Origin: an uncultured Lachnospiraceae bacterium
Lineage (GTDB): Bacteria; Bacillota; Clostridia; Lachnospirales; Lachnospiraceae
Length of the DNA stretch: 64,000 nucleotides
Direction: 5' to 3'
Assembly: GCA_946546945.1 (NCBI GenBank)
Contig: CAMNOU010000002.1
Span: 62,001-126,000, forward strand
Part shown: one piece after another, positions 9,747 to 18,493 of the stretch
How the letters are laid out: the number at the start of each line of letters is the position of its first letter
Numbering within the stretch: the first letter of the stretch is position 1
Notes under the pieces: model-generated
What the model was told of the DNA's origin: nothing
Databases searched by the model: none
What the model saw: only the letters and a program-made list of their open reading frames with translations
Translations under genes and position numbers: made by a program

Positions 9747-10667
9747 GTGAATGTATGTTTTGTGGGCCTGGGCTCCATTGCCGGGCGGCATATTCATAAC
9801 CTGAAGGAACTTCTCGGGGAGGATGTGGAGATTGATGCTGTCCGAAGCGGGAGAGGGAAAAAACTATCCCCTGAACTGGAGGAAAATCTGTCCGGGATCT
9901 ATTACAGTCCCGGGGAAGCCAAAGACCGGTACGACGCTGTCTTTATCACCAATCCGACCGGCATGCATTATGATACCTTACAGAGCTTTCTTCCGAAAAG
10001 TGACTGTTTTTTCATAGAAAAACCGGTTTTTCAGTCGGGAACGGAGGACCTGACGCCTTTTCGGAAAGAGAACAAGATCTATTATGTGGCATGCCCGCTG
10101 CGCTATACAAATGTGATTCAGTATCTGAAAAAGAATATTGATTTCAGCGAAGTGTATTCCATGCGCTGCATTTCGTCCAGCTATCTGCCGGACTGGAGGC
10201 CGGGAACGGATTACAGAAAAACGTACAGCGCCCATAAAGCGATGGGAGGCGGCGTTTCCATCGACCTGATCCATGAGTGGGATTATATTCACTACCTGAC
10301 AGGCAGCCCGGAGAAGGTGAAAAGCCTGATCTTGAGGAAATCGGACCTGGAGATCGATTCGGACGACCTCGCGATCTATATCGCGGAGTATGCGGACAAG
10401 GCAGTTGAGCTGCATCTGGATTATCTGGGGCGCAAGCCGATCCGGAAACTGGAACTGTTTATGAGAGAAGATACAATCTGCGCCGACCTGATCTCACAGA
10501 AAATAGAGTGGCTGTGTGAAGGGAAAGTTCTGGATCTGGCACAGGAAAGAAATGACTTCCAGAAAAAAGAACTGATGCATTTTCTGGATATCATCAGCGG
10601 CCGGGCAGAATGTGATAACGGACTGGAAGAAGCATGCAGTATTCTTCGGATCACGAAAGGAAATTAG
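9747..10667 (+). CDS. Gfo/Idh/MocA-family oxidoreductase with intact EKP
   Basis: A 306-residue NAD(P)-dependent oxidoreductase. The Rossmann motif CFVGLGSIAGRH is at the N-terminus, the intact catalytic FIEKPVF is near residue 90, and the family's second motif GGGVSIDLIHEWDY is near 168-181. The track starts at TTG 9741, which overlaps the previous stop. GTG 9747 is preferred because the AAGG before it is 9 nt away rather than 3, and because the protein then begins at the conserved strand. It sits between the EKP-less paralogue and the CMP-sugar synthetase. Its role in the pathway is inferred from position only. Confidence 0.75.
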   Translation: MNVCFVGLGSIAGRHIHNLKELLGEDVEIDAVRSGRGKKLSPELEENLSGIYYSPGEAKDRYDAVFITNPTGMHYDTLQSFLPKSDCFFIEKPVFQSGTEDLTPFRKENKIYYVACPLRYTNVIQYLKKNIDFSEVYSMRCISSSYLPDWRPGTDYRKTYSAHKAMGGGVSIDLIHEWDYIHYLTGSPEKVKSLILRKSDLEIDSDDLAIYIAEYADKAVELHLDYLGRKPIRKLELFMREDTICADLISQKIEWLCEGKVLDLAQERNDFQKKELMHFLDIISGRAECDNGLEEACSILRITKGN

Positions 10668-10671
10668 AATC

Positions 10672-11421
10672 ATGAACATACTTTTTACAATCTGCGGAAG
10701 AGCGGGATCAAAGGGAATTAAAAATAAGAACATCCGTGATTTTGCCGGGAAGAAACTCCCGTATTATACGATTTCAGCAATCGATCTTTTCCTGAAACAG
10801 GACAGGCCGGAGGGCAGGATGGATATTGTGGTCAATTCCGACAGCCCGGAATTGCTTGGCATGATGGAACAAAACCCGCTCAGAACGGTCGATACGATCG
10901 TGCGCGGACCGGAATTAAGCGGAGACGCGGTGGGAAAAGTGGATGTGATCCATGATTGTCTTGTGAAGATGGAAGAAAGAAAAGGGTACCGGTATGACAT
11001 GGTCGTAGATCTCGATATCACATCTCCGCTCCGAACGGTGAAGGATATTCGCGAACTGATCCGCGTCCATCATGAAAAAAGACCGGACGTCACGACTTCC
11101 GTGACAACAGCCCGGAGAAATCCGTATTTCAATCAGCTGAAGGCAACCGGACACGGGTATAAAAAAGTCATCGACTCCGCGTACACGGCCAGACAGCAGG
11201 CACCGGAGATCTTTGACATGAATGCGTCTCTGTATGCCTATTCGCCGGAGTTTTTAAGAACAGGGAAAGGCGTTTTAGACGGATACTGTGAGTGCATTCA
11301 GATGTACGACACCGGAATCCTGGATCTGGATCATGAAAATGATTTTGAACTTATGGAAGTCATTGCTTCTTATTTATTCTCCCATAATGAAGCGTTTCGG
11401 GAGGTATATGATAATATATGA
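10672..11421 (+). CDS. legF: CMP-legionaminic acid synthetase (LegF/NeuA family)
   Basis: A 249-residue cytidylyltransferase that activates the nonulosonic acid with CTP for glycosyl transfer. The N-terminal GRAGSKGIKNKNI is the CTP-binding loop of the NeuA/LegF family, and VVDLDITSPLRTVKDI holds the metal-binding aspartate region. The ATG at 10672 has GAAAGGAAA upstream; the track's earlier ATG lies in the previous gene. It overlaps the following acyltransferase by ATGA. LegF rather than NeuA is chosen because LegB and LegC are in the same operon. Confidence 0.88.
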   Translation: MNILFTICGRAGSKGIKNKNIRDFAGKKLPYYTISAIDLFLKQDRPEGRMDIVVNSDSPELLGMMEQNPLRTVDTIVRGPELSGDAVGKVDVIHDCLVKMEERKGYRYDMVVDLDITSPLRTVKDIRELIRVHHEKRPDVTTSVTTARRNPYFNQLKATGHGYKKVIDSAYTARQQAPEIFDMNASLYAYSPEFLRTGKGVLDGYCECIQMYDTGILDLDHENDFELMEVIASYLFSHNEAFREVYDNI

Positions 11422-12089
11422 GGGACATTGATCTGAAAGCGCAGACAGAACGGATCCTGCTTCACCAGCTTGACGGATACTGGCCGGATTATGACAGAGA
11501 GGCTATCGCTAATCAGATTCTTCCTGCCCTTGCGCTCATGGAAAAAAATTACAGTGCCATGCCTTCCGCGCGTTTCTGGCGGGACGGGGAAATGGTGTTT
11601 TCTCCCTGGTATTCCGTGACCTGGATGATTTTCCTGTACCGGCTCAGCCATCTTCTGAGCGAAAACGGGAATGCGCACGAGGCGGATGTCGTTTATTACC
11701 TGAATAAAATCATGCATTCCATTGACTGGTTCTATCAGGTGGATCTGCCGGTTCATTTTATGGCAGAACATCCGCTGGGAAGCGTGCTGGGAAGGGCAAA
11801 GTACTCGGATTATCTGTTTATTTATCAGGGAACCACCGTTGGCGGCAACCGAAAGGGGAACAGCATCGCGTATCCGACCCTGGGGAGCAATGTGGTCATG
11901 TATGCCAACTCCACAGTCCTGGGGGATTCCGTCATCGGAAATAACGTGATTATTTCTGCGGATACCTTTATCATCAATGGGAGAATCCCGGATAACTGTA
12001 TTGTATTTGGAAAATCTCCCGATCTGATCATAAAGAAAAAAACGGCAGATGAGATCCGGGATATGACCAGTGCTTTCTGGAAATGGTAG
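11418..12089 (+). CDS. Hexapeptide-repeat acyltransferase (serine acetyltransferase-like)
   Basis: A 223-residue protein. The N-terminal helical half resembles the serine O-acetyltransferase family. The C-terminal half is a short left-handed beta helix (NVVMYANSTVLGDSVIGNNVIIS). It starts inside the legF stop, so it is translated with the pathway genes, and O-acetylation of the nonulosonate or another glycan sugar is the most natural guess. A role in cysteine synthesis is unlikely in this context. The exact acceptor is unknown. Confidence 0.65.
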   Translation: MRDIDLKAQTERILLHQLDGYWPDYDREAIANQILPALALMEKNYSAMPSARFWRDGEMVFSPWYSVTWMIFLYRLSHLLSENGNAHEADVVYYLNKIMHSIDWFYQVDLPVHFMAEHPLGSVLGRAKYSDYLFIYQGTTVGGNRKGNSIAYPTLGSNVVMYANSTVLGDSVIGNNVIISADTFIINGRIPDNCIVFGKSPDLIIKKKTADEIRDMTSAFWKW

Positions 12090-12119
12090 CAGAGGATGAT
12101 GAGAAATACGGAGGAGAAT

Positions 12120-13523
12120 ATGGACAGACAGAAAATGAATTATGCTGAATTCATGGAAAAGGATATCCTGGTGAATATACCGGACATGGTGAAGGAACTG
12201 CTGCGAAAAATCTGGATTATTCTGATCGTGGCGGTTCTCGTTGCGGCCGGGGCGGCAGGAGTCCGCTACAAAAGCGATCTCAAGACAGCCAGTCTGGAGT
12301 CTACGCAGAAAACACAGACGATTGCGTCGCTGGAGGAAAGCCTCTCAGATTCCGAAATCAGCGATGTAAAAGCTGTACTGGCTCTGACCGCGTCCCTGAA
12401 TCAGCAGAAAGAATATTTGTCCGACTCCATTTATATGCAGATCGACGGCGTCCATGAGGACCGGGTCAGCATGCAGTATTACATTGAAGCGAATGATGCC
12501 TCTGCGGATATTGCCGACATGTACATCCGCTTTATCAACAACGGCGGCCTGACGGCAGCGCTGCGGCAGAAAGGCGTTGACATTGAATCCCAGTATCTGA
12601 AGGAGCTGGTTACGGCGACCTCAAAAACCGAGGAGAAGAACGCGTCTGCAGACATGGTCGTTGATACCGTCCCGTACAGGAGCAGTCTGTCTGTATTTGT
12701 GGTCCACCAGGATGAAAAACAATGCATTGAGCTGGCTGATTCTGTGACCGAATGTATCCGGGATTTTCATGACAGCCTGTTAACGACGGTGGGAGAACAC
12801 AATCTCTCCCTGCTGGATCAGTATTATTCCCAGGTAGTAGATGAGGAAGTTTGGAATAAGGGGCTGTTCTATTCGAATAATATTCTGACGGAGACCACCA
12901 GACTCGATACACTGCGCGCTTCTCTGAACGGAAGTCAGACGAACCTGCTGCAGGCGTATCTGTCTGACGGGGAAGACAAAGCAGAAGCTTCCCCGGCAAA
13001 AAATGTGCCGGTGCGGATCAACCGGAAAGTTGCTGTATTTGGCGCGGCAGCCGGATTCGTCATCGCATGCATTATCCTGGCCCTCTGGTATGTCCTTCGG
13101 GGAACCATCAACTGCAAAAAAGAGCTGCAGGGGATGTATAATCTCTGTGTGCTGGGAGAAATGGACGGATCGTCCGGGAACAAGCATGTCCGCAGGGGCA
13201 AAAAGAATTCCGACAGTCCGGAAGTCCTGCTTGCAAAATGCATCAATATCTGCCGGACGGATGGAATCAGCAGAGTGATGACCGTGTCTTCCGACACGTC
13301 AGCTCCGTGGATGAAAGCGTTTAAAGAAGGAATGGAAGAGGCCGGTATTCAGATGGAGATCGTTCCGGAACTTGATTCCGCCGGATCCATTCAGAAAATG
13401 TCACAGTATAAACAGATTATCCTTACAAAGCGGCTGAAGAAAGATCATTACCGCGATCTGGAAAAAGAAGTTCAGCTGTGTATGGAACAGCAGGCGGACA
13501 TTCTGGGCGTCGTGCTGCTTTAG
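12120..13523 (+). CDS. Wzz/CpsC-like co-polymerase with P-loop-less kinase-like tail (1)
   Basis: About 467 residues. A first transmembrane helix (IWIILIVAVLVAAGAAGV) and a second one (VAVFGAAAGFVIACIILAL) flank a ~220-residue external domain, the layout of Wzz/CpsC chain-length regulators. The cytoplasmic tail of ~130 residues looks like a bacterial tyrosine-kinase (CpsD/BY-kinase) fold: SRVMTVSSD corresponds to the strand before Walker A, but no GKS/T follows. The C-terminal ILGVVLL matches the last kinase strand. ATG 12120 is preferred over 12096 because GGAGG lies 5 nt upstream. It is paired with a similar gene downstream. Confidence 0.75.
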   Translation: MDRQKMNYAEFMEKDILVNIPDMVKELLRKIWIILIVAVLVAAGAAGVRYKSDLKTASLESTQKTQTIASLEESLSDSEISDVKAVLALTASLNQQKEYLSDSIYMQIDGVHEDRVSMQYYIEANDASADIADMYIRFINNGGLTAALRQKGVDIESQYLKELVTATSKTEEKNASADMVVDTVPYRSSLSVFVVHQDEKQCIELADSVTECIRDFHDSLLTTVGEHNLSLLDQYYSQVVDEEVWNKGLFYSNNILTETTRLDTLRASLNGSQTNLLQAYLSDGEDKAEASPAKNVPVRINRKVAVFGAAAGFVIACIILALWYVLRGTINCKKELQGMYNLCVLGEMDGSSGNKHVRRGKKNSDSPEVLLAKCINICRTDGISRVMTVSSDTSAPWMKAFKEGMEEAGIQMEIVPELDSAGSIQKMSQYKQIILTKRLKKDHYRDLEKEVQLCMEQQADILGVVLL

Positions 13524-13544
13524 AAGATCAATTGGAGGGAAATA

Positions 13545-14855
13545 ATGAGATCGATCTATATTCGGAATCTACTGAAAAGCTATCTGAAGAAAAAGAAAAC
13601 CATCCTTCTGTGCCTGATCGTCCTGATCCTCGCGTTCGGAGCGCTTGGTGTAAGACAGGCCTATCCGGAAAAGGTTTCCTCTTCTCTTGCTGAGGAAGTC
13701 GGTGAGTACGAGGATGCGCTGAAGCAATACGATGATGCCATCGCAAATATAGAAGATAATATCGAAATCTCGCAGGATCAGGTCGATAAACAGCAGAAAT
13801 ACTGTGATGAGTCCGTATTTATGCAGATCGATCCGACCAATGTACAGACCGCGGGCATGCAATACATGATCACGGTCCCGGATATGATGACGACGGCTGC
13901 CAGCTCGCAGATCACCTATATTCTCAATGCATGGACAACCTATATCAATGGCGGAAGCCTGAAATCGGAACTGGCAAACGAACTGGGGAACATATCGACC
14001 GAGTATCTTTCGGAACTGATCACCTGCACTGCGGCGGGCAATACCTTTACCATTACCGTCAGGCATTATGACATGGAGGCCGCAAAAGATATCCTGAACC
14101 GTCTTGATGAAAAGATATCCGCGCACCGTTCTGTTGTGGAAAACTCGCTGGGGAACTTTGAGATGATCGTACTGGATTCTTCCTCATATGCGCTTGCGGA
14201 TATGACCGTGCAGAATACACAGAGCACGAATCTGAAAAATCTTCAGACCTATAAAAATACACTGACCGATTTCAAAACGAAACTGGTTACACAGCGGACA
14301 CAGAAGAATAACTATCAGCAGCAGTACAAGCCGGCCGGAGTAAGTACCAAAAGTCCGAAAAGAACACTGGCTGAGTATGGCGCGCTTGGAGTCGCAGCCG
14401 GGATTATCCTTCCGTTCGCGCTCTATGCCATTTACTATACTTTAAGCGGCCGGATCAAGGACAAAGATGAACTGCTGGCGGCGGGGCTGAATGTCATCGC
14501 GTCCTGCCATCCGAAAAAAGGCTTTTCGCCGTCCGCGAAGCGGGCTGCAGCCGATATCGGTCTGCTTGCGAAACAGAGCGGCGCTTCGTCTGTATGCATC
14601 AGCCGCTTAAGCCCGGGAGAGGAAGCCGCGAAGGCGGCCGGAGAAATCAGCGCTTTGCTGAAGGAGAAGGATCTGGAGATCATCGAAGCAGAGCCGGGAA
14701 AAGAGACTCCCGAAGATCTCCTTTCGATGTCGCAGGCCGGGAATGCGGTTCTGTTTATTGAAACCGGACAAACTACGTACACGCAACTGGAAGAGCAGAT
14801 GCAGTTCTGTCAGCGATTCCATATTACAGTCTGGGGATGTGTGGTCATTGAATAA
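13545..14855 (+). CDS. Wzz/CpsC-like co-polymerase with P-loop-less kinase-like tail (2)
   Basis: A 436-residue paralogue of the preceding gene with the same plan: TM1 (TILLCLIVLILAFGALGV), an external region with coiled-coil character (YEDALKQYDDAIANIEDNI), TM2 (ALGVAAGIILPFALYAIYYTL), and a kinase-like cytoplasmic end. In the tail, SVCISRLSPGEEAAKAA takes the place of the Walker A region and has no GKS/T, while AVLFIETGQTTY...VWGCVVIE resembles the final strands of CpsD. TTGGAGGGAAATA gives a strong ribosome site. It probably acts together with the upstream protein on glycan chain length. Confidence 0.72.
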   Translation: MRSIYIRNLLKSYLKKKKTILLCLIVLILAFGALGVRQAYPEKVSSSLAEEVGEYEDALKQYDDAIANIEDNIEISQDQVDKQQKYCDESVFMQIDPTNVQTAGMQYMITVPDMMTTAASSQITYILNAWTTYINGGSLKSELANELGNISTEYLSELITCTAAGNTFTITVRHYDMEAAKDILNRLDEKISAHRSVVENSLGNFEMIVLDSSSYALADMTVQNTQSTNLKNLQTYKNTLTDFKTKLVTQRTQKNNYQQQYKPAGVSTKSPKRTLAEYGALGVAAGIILPFALYAIYYTLSGRIKDKDELLAAGLNVIASCHPKKGFSPSAKRAAADIGLLAKQSGASSVCISRLSPGEEAAKAAGEISALLKEKDLEIIEAEPGKETPEDLLSMSQAGNAVLFIETGQTTYTQLEEQMQFCQRFHITVWGCVVIE

Positions 14856-14856
14856 T

Positions 14857-16116
14857 ATGAGAGAGTGGTGTATAGGCGCAGAAAGAAAAAACAGAATCAT
14901 GCAGTATCTGAATGACCGCGCAGCCGGAAGACAGCTCTATCTGCTGGCCTTTACGGTTTTCCTGTTCGCGGAAGCGCTCAGTACGACCATGTTCCCCATC
15001 CCGGGAAAAGTCCTGCTTTTGATGCGGGGACTGGCATTGCTCGGTGTGCTTGTGAAAATAATTTTGTATGACAGGCTTTCCGTCCGCGCTTTCTGGTTGT
15101 CGGCACTCCTGCTGTGCCTGGGGCTGCTGATCGCGGCTGCCTCCGGATATAAGGAACCTTTTTTCTGGATCGGAATGATTCTGGGCGCAAGGGATGTTCC
15201 GTGGAAGAAGATTCTGCAGATTTATCTGATTATTTCCGTCAGTATTGTCCTGCTTGCTTTTTGCGCGTCGATGCTGGGAGTGATTGAAAACCTGCAGTAT
15301 ACCCGCGAAAATACGATGAAAATGAGAAATTCCTTTGGGATCATCTATACGACGGATTTCGCTTCACACATTTTCTCTGCCCTTCTGGTCTTCTTTTACC
15401 TGATGAAGGAAAAGGCCAGGATCTGGCATTATGCAGCGGCGTGTGTGCTGGCCTGCCTGGTGTACCGGTTCTGCTATACGCGGCTGGATGTGGGCTGTAT
15501 CTTCCTGATGATCGTGCTGTTTCTTTTCCTGAATCTGCACGGCAGAAGGAGAACCACGGAACATAAGTACCGGTCCGGGCGGAAACTCGGCCTGGTTTTC
15601 TGCCTGCCCATGCCGGTGCTGGCACTGATGATGTGGGCAGCGTCCCGGCTGTACCGGGATGACAGTTCCATTATGGTCAAAGCGGATACGCTGGCTTCCG
15701 GGAGACTGGCGCTTGGCAATGCCGGATTGAATGCGTATGGGATTTCTCCCTTCGGACAGTTCATTGAGATGGTCGGAAACGGCGGATCTGTTACGCAGAT
15801 AAAGGAATATTTTTTTATTGACTGTTCCTATTTGTATATATTATTGTGTTACGGAGCTGTTTTTTTCCTTGTCGTTCTGGCGGCCTATATGCTTTGCTGC
15901 CGGAAAATGGCCGGGGATCACTATTATATTGCCGCGGTGATCGTGATTTCGATCAACTGCATGATCGCGCATCACCTGATCGAGCTTGCCTATAATCCGT
16001 TTGTGCTGGCGCTGCTTGCCGATGCTGCCATAGATACGCGGCCCGGGAGCAGTCAGATGCTGTGGAACGGCAGATATGCAGGAAACTCAACAAGAGAACA
16101 TACAGGAGAGGAATAA
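14857..16116 (+). CDS. Wzy-like polysaccharide polymerase (second copy)
   Basis: A 419-residue polytopic membrane protein with about ten hydrophobic segments (LLLMRGLALLGVLVKIILY, LLLCLGLLIAAAS, ILLCYGAVFFLVVLAAYML). It has the size and layout of glycan polymerases and lies between the Wzz-like pair and the second flippase, the usual position of wzy. The large loop with RLALGNAGLNAYGISPFGQ is where such proteins place their catalytic region. ATG 14857, two bases after the previous stop, is chosen; ATG 14899 is an alternative. No strong SD is seen for either. Sequence conservation in this family is low, so the call rests on topology and context. Confidence 0.68.
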   Translation: MREWCIGAERKNRIMQYLNDRAAGRQLYLLAFTVFLFAEALSTTMFPIPGKVLLLMRGLALLGVLVKIILYDRLSVRAFWLSALLLCLGLLIAAASGYKEPFFWIGMILGARDVPWKKILQIYLIISVSIVLLAFCASMLGVIENLQYTRENTMKMRNSFGIIYTTDFASHIFSALLVFFYLMKEKARIWHYAAACVLACLVYRFCYTRLDVGCIFLMIVLFLFLNLHGRRRTTEHKYRSGRKLGLVFCLPMPVLALMMWAASRLYRDDSSIMVKADTLASGRLALGNAGLNAYGISPFGQFIEMVGNGGSVTQIKEYFFIDCSYLYILLCYGAVFFLVVLAAYMLCCRKMAGDHYYIAAVIVISINCMIAHHLIELAYNPFVLALLADAAIDTRPGSSQMLWNGRYAGNSTREHTGEE

Positions 16117-16121
16117 GGACT

Positions 16122-17573
16122 GTGAAGATAAGATCCGTTAAATACAATTTCATAATGAATGTTATATTGACGGCATCGACCTTTATTTTCCCGCTGATCA
16201 CGTTTCCGTATATATCACGAGTGCTGGGACCCGCCGGGGTGGGAAAGGTCAATGCGGCGACTTCCGTTGCGCAGTATTTTGCCATGGTGGCCATGCTGGG
16301 CGTCCCGACCTACGGAATCCGTGTCTGCGCACAGGAAAGGGATGACAGACAGAAGCTGACCAGGACCGTACAGGAGCTTCTTCTCATGAACCTCATCCTG
16401 TCTGTGTTTGCCTATACGGTCTATTTTCTGGCGGTGTGGAAAATACCTCAGTTCCATGAGGAGGCTCCTCTTTACTGGATCATGAGTTCGACCATCCTGT
16501 TCAATGTCATCGGAGCAGAGTGGATGTACAGGGGGCTCGAGCAGTATTCCTACATCACCATGCGCTCCATTTTGTTTAAAGCGATCGGGATCGTGCTGAT
16601 GTTCCTGTTCGTAAAACAGCAGGGGGACTATGTCATCTACGGAGCAGTCAGCATCGTGGCAGGCGTGGGATCGAATCTGCTGAATTTTATCAATCTGAGA
16701 AAGTATGTGGATCTGCGTCCGGTCGGCGGCTATCAATTCAGGCGCCATCTGAAGGCAATCGGAATTTTCTTTCTCATGTCGGTTGCGACGACGATTTATA
16801 CCAATCTGGACACGGTCATGCTCAAGTTCATGAAGGGGGATACGGCTGTCGGGTACTACAGCGCGGCCGTGAAAGTCAAAGTCCTGCTGGTAGGATTTGT
16901 GACGGCCCTGAGTGCGGTACTGCTTCCGAGAGTATCTTATTATATAGAGAATAAGATGCAAAAGGAATTCGAGAATGTCAGTAAAAAGGCATTGAATTTT
17001 ACGGTTCTGATATCCCTGCCTGTTGTGGTATACTTTATTATTTATGCACGGGAATCGATTTATTTGTTGTCGTCCGCAGCTTTCGAGGGAGCGATTGCCC
17101 CCATGCAGATCATTATGCCGACTGTATTGCTGATCGGGCTGACAAATGTACTCGGGATACAGATCCTGGTACCGCTCGGGAAGGAAATCCTGGTCTTTTA
17201 TTCCGTTCTTGCCGGAGCGATTGTTGATTTTGTGATCAATCTTATCTTTATACCGTCCATGGGAGCATCCGGTGCATCCCTGGGAACGCTGGTCGCGGAG
17301 GCCGTGGTGCTGGTTGTTCAGCTGTTTATGATGAGGAAACAGATCCGGAGTCTGTTTTCCGCAATACAGCCGGCAAAGGCAGTCCTGAGCGCTGCCGCCG
17401 CGGGAGCTGCCTGCTTCCAGGTGAAATGGCTGGGCTGGAACAGTTTTCTGGCACTGGTGCTTTCGGTTGTCATTTACGGACTTGTGTACGTCGGGCTGCT
17501 GCTTATACTGAAAGAACCTCTTGTCGGGGAAATCATTCGGGATGTTATTAGCAAAAGATTCCATAAAAAATGA
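16122..17573 (+). CDS. Wzx-type oligosaccharide flippase (second copy)
   Basis: A 483-residue flippase of the polysaccharide exporter family. The N-terminus (VKYNFIMNVILTASTFIFPLITFPYISRVLGP, quoted only as a description of the RfbX-like start) is followed by about 12-14 membrane segments. GTG 16122 is preferred because AGGAG and ATAAGGA lie just upstream; the track ATG at 16062 lies in the previous gene. It is much more RfbX-like than the first flippase at 1050. Together with the neighbouring polymerase and Wzz-like pair it makes a complete Wzx/Wzy export set. Confidence 0.86.
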   Translation: MKIRSVKYNFIMNVILTASTFIFPLITFPYISRVLGPAGVGKVNAATSVAQYFAMVAMLGVPTYGIRVCAQERDDRQKLTRTVQELLLMNLILSVFAYTVYFLAVWKIPQFHEEAPLYWIMSSTILFNVIGAEWMYRGLEQYSYITMRSILFKAIGIVLMFLFVKQQGDYVIYGAVSIVAGVGSNLLNFINLRKYVDLRPVGGYQFRRHLKAIGIFFLMSVATTIYTNLDTVMLKFMKGDTAVGYYSAAVKVKVLLVGFVTALSAVLLPRVSYYIENKMQKEFENVSKKALNFTVLISLPVVVYFIIYARESIYLLSSAAFEGAIAPMQIIMPTVLLIGLTNVLGIQILVPLGKEILVFYSVLAGAIVDFVINLIFIPSMGASGASLGTLVAEAVVLVVQLFMMRKQIRSLFSAIQPAKAVLSAAAAGAACFQVKWLGWNSFLALVLSVVIYGLVYVGLLLILKEPLVGEIIRDVISKRFHKK

Positions 17574-17622
17574 CGGTGTTTAAGAAAGAATTAAGAAAAA
17601 CGAGATGCATTGTAAACTCTTT

Positions 17623-17633
17623 TGCTATACAAT
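17623..17633 (+). promoter_or_regulatory. Candidate extended -10 promoter before glycosyltransferase block
   Basis: TGCTATACAAT is an extended -10 element in the 81-bp gap between the second flippase and the DUF4422 gene. No good -35 box is present at the right distance, which is tolerable for extended -10 promoters. The gap is AT-rich compared with its neighbours. It could allow separate expression of the glycosyltransferase genes. Confidence 0.4.
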
Positions 17634-17654
17634 AGAGGTTAAAGGATTGATTAT

Positions 17655-18479
17655 ATGAAGTCAGGAAAAGATGTTAAAATTATTATAGCGACACATAAAC
17701 AATACCGGATGCCGCAGGATGCCATGTACCTGCCGCTCCATGTGGGAGCGCAGGGCAAGACAGCTGAAGATGGAAGCCCGCTCGATTTCGGATACGCGAA
17801 AGACAATACAGGGGATAACATTTCGGAGCTGAACCCTTCTTTCTGCGAAATCACAGGGTTATACTGGGCGTGGAAAAATCTGCAGGCCGATTATATCGGG
17901 CTGGTTCATTACCGGCGCCATTTTTCCATGAAGCGAAAAGCGGATCTGTGGGACAGTGTGCTCACCTATGCGCAGCTGGAACCGTATCTGGGGAGGAAGC
18001 GTGTGTTCACTCCGACGAAGAGACGCTACTTTATCGAGACGCTTTACAGCCATTATAAACATACACATTATGCCAGCCAGCTGGATGAGACGAGAAGAAT
18101 TCTGGAGGAAAAATATCCGGAATATCTGGGGGCCTATGACCGGGTGATCAAACGGCGGTACGGATATATGTTCAATATGATGATCATGGAGAAGCCTCTG
18201 TTCGACGCTTACTGTGACTGGCTGTTTGAAATACTTTTTGAACTCCGCAACCGAATCGGCGGGGAGGAACTGTCCGCGTTTCAGGGCAGGTTTTACGGGC
18301 GGATCAGCGAAATTGTCTTCAATGTATGGCTGGCCCGGCAGTTTGCCTGCGGCAATGTGAAACCGGAGGAACATATGGAAATTCCGGTCATTCACATGGA
18401 AAAAATAAACTGGTGCAAAAAAGGCGCCGCTTTTCTGAAGGCGAAGTTCATGGGCAAGAAGTACGAGGGAAGTTTTTAA
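17655..18479 (+). CDS. DUF4422 glycosyltransferase
   Basis: A 274-residue cytoplasmic protein of the DUF4422 family, found in capsule and exopolysaccharide loci and regarded as glycosyltransferases, often for galactopyranose or galactofuranose. The landmarks are IIIATHKQYRMP at the N-terminus, DNTGDNISELNPSFCEITGLYW near residues 54-75 and YIGLVHYRRHF near 80-90. It is the first of four consecutive transferase genes. The sugar donor is not predictable from sequence. Confidence 0.82.
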   Translation: MKSGKDVKIIIATHKQYRMPQDAMYLPLHVGAQGKTAEDGSPLDFGYAKDNTGDNISELNPSFCEITGLYWAWKNLQADYIGLVHYRRHFSMKRKADLWDSVLTYAQLEPYLGRKRVFTPTKRRYFIETLYSHYKHTHYASQLDETRRILEEKYPEYLGAYDRVIKRRYGYMFNMMIMEKPLFDAYCDWLFEILFELRNRIGGEELSAFQGRFYGRISEIVFNVWLARQFACGNVKPEEHMEIPVIHMEKINWCKKGAAFLKAKFMGKKYEGSF

Positions 18480-18493
18480 GGAAGGTGACCAGG

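Noticed and set aside
11418-12089. CysE serine acetyltransferase for cysteine synthesis
   Set aside because: No cysteine synthase or sulfur genes nearby, and the start is coupled to legF within a glycan operon. The fold resemblance alone does not fix the substrate.
16215-17564. 449-residue minus-strand ORF opposite the second flippase
   Set aside because: Rich in Gln, His and Arg, as expected of the antisense of a hydrophobic membrane protein gene. The plus-strand flippase is unambiguous.
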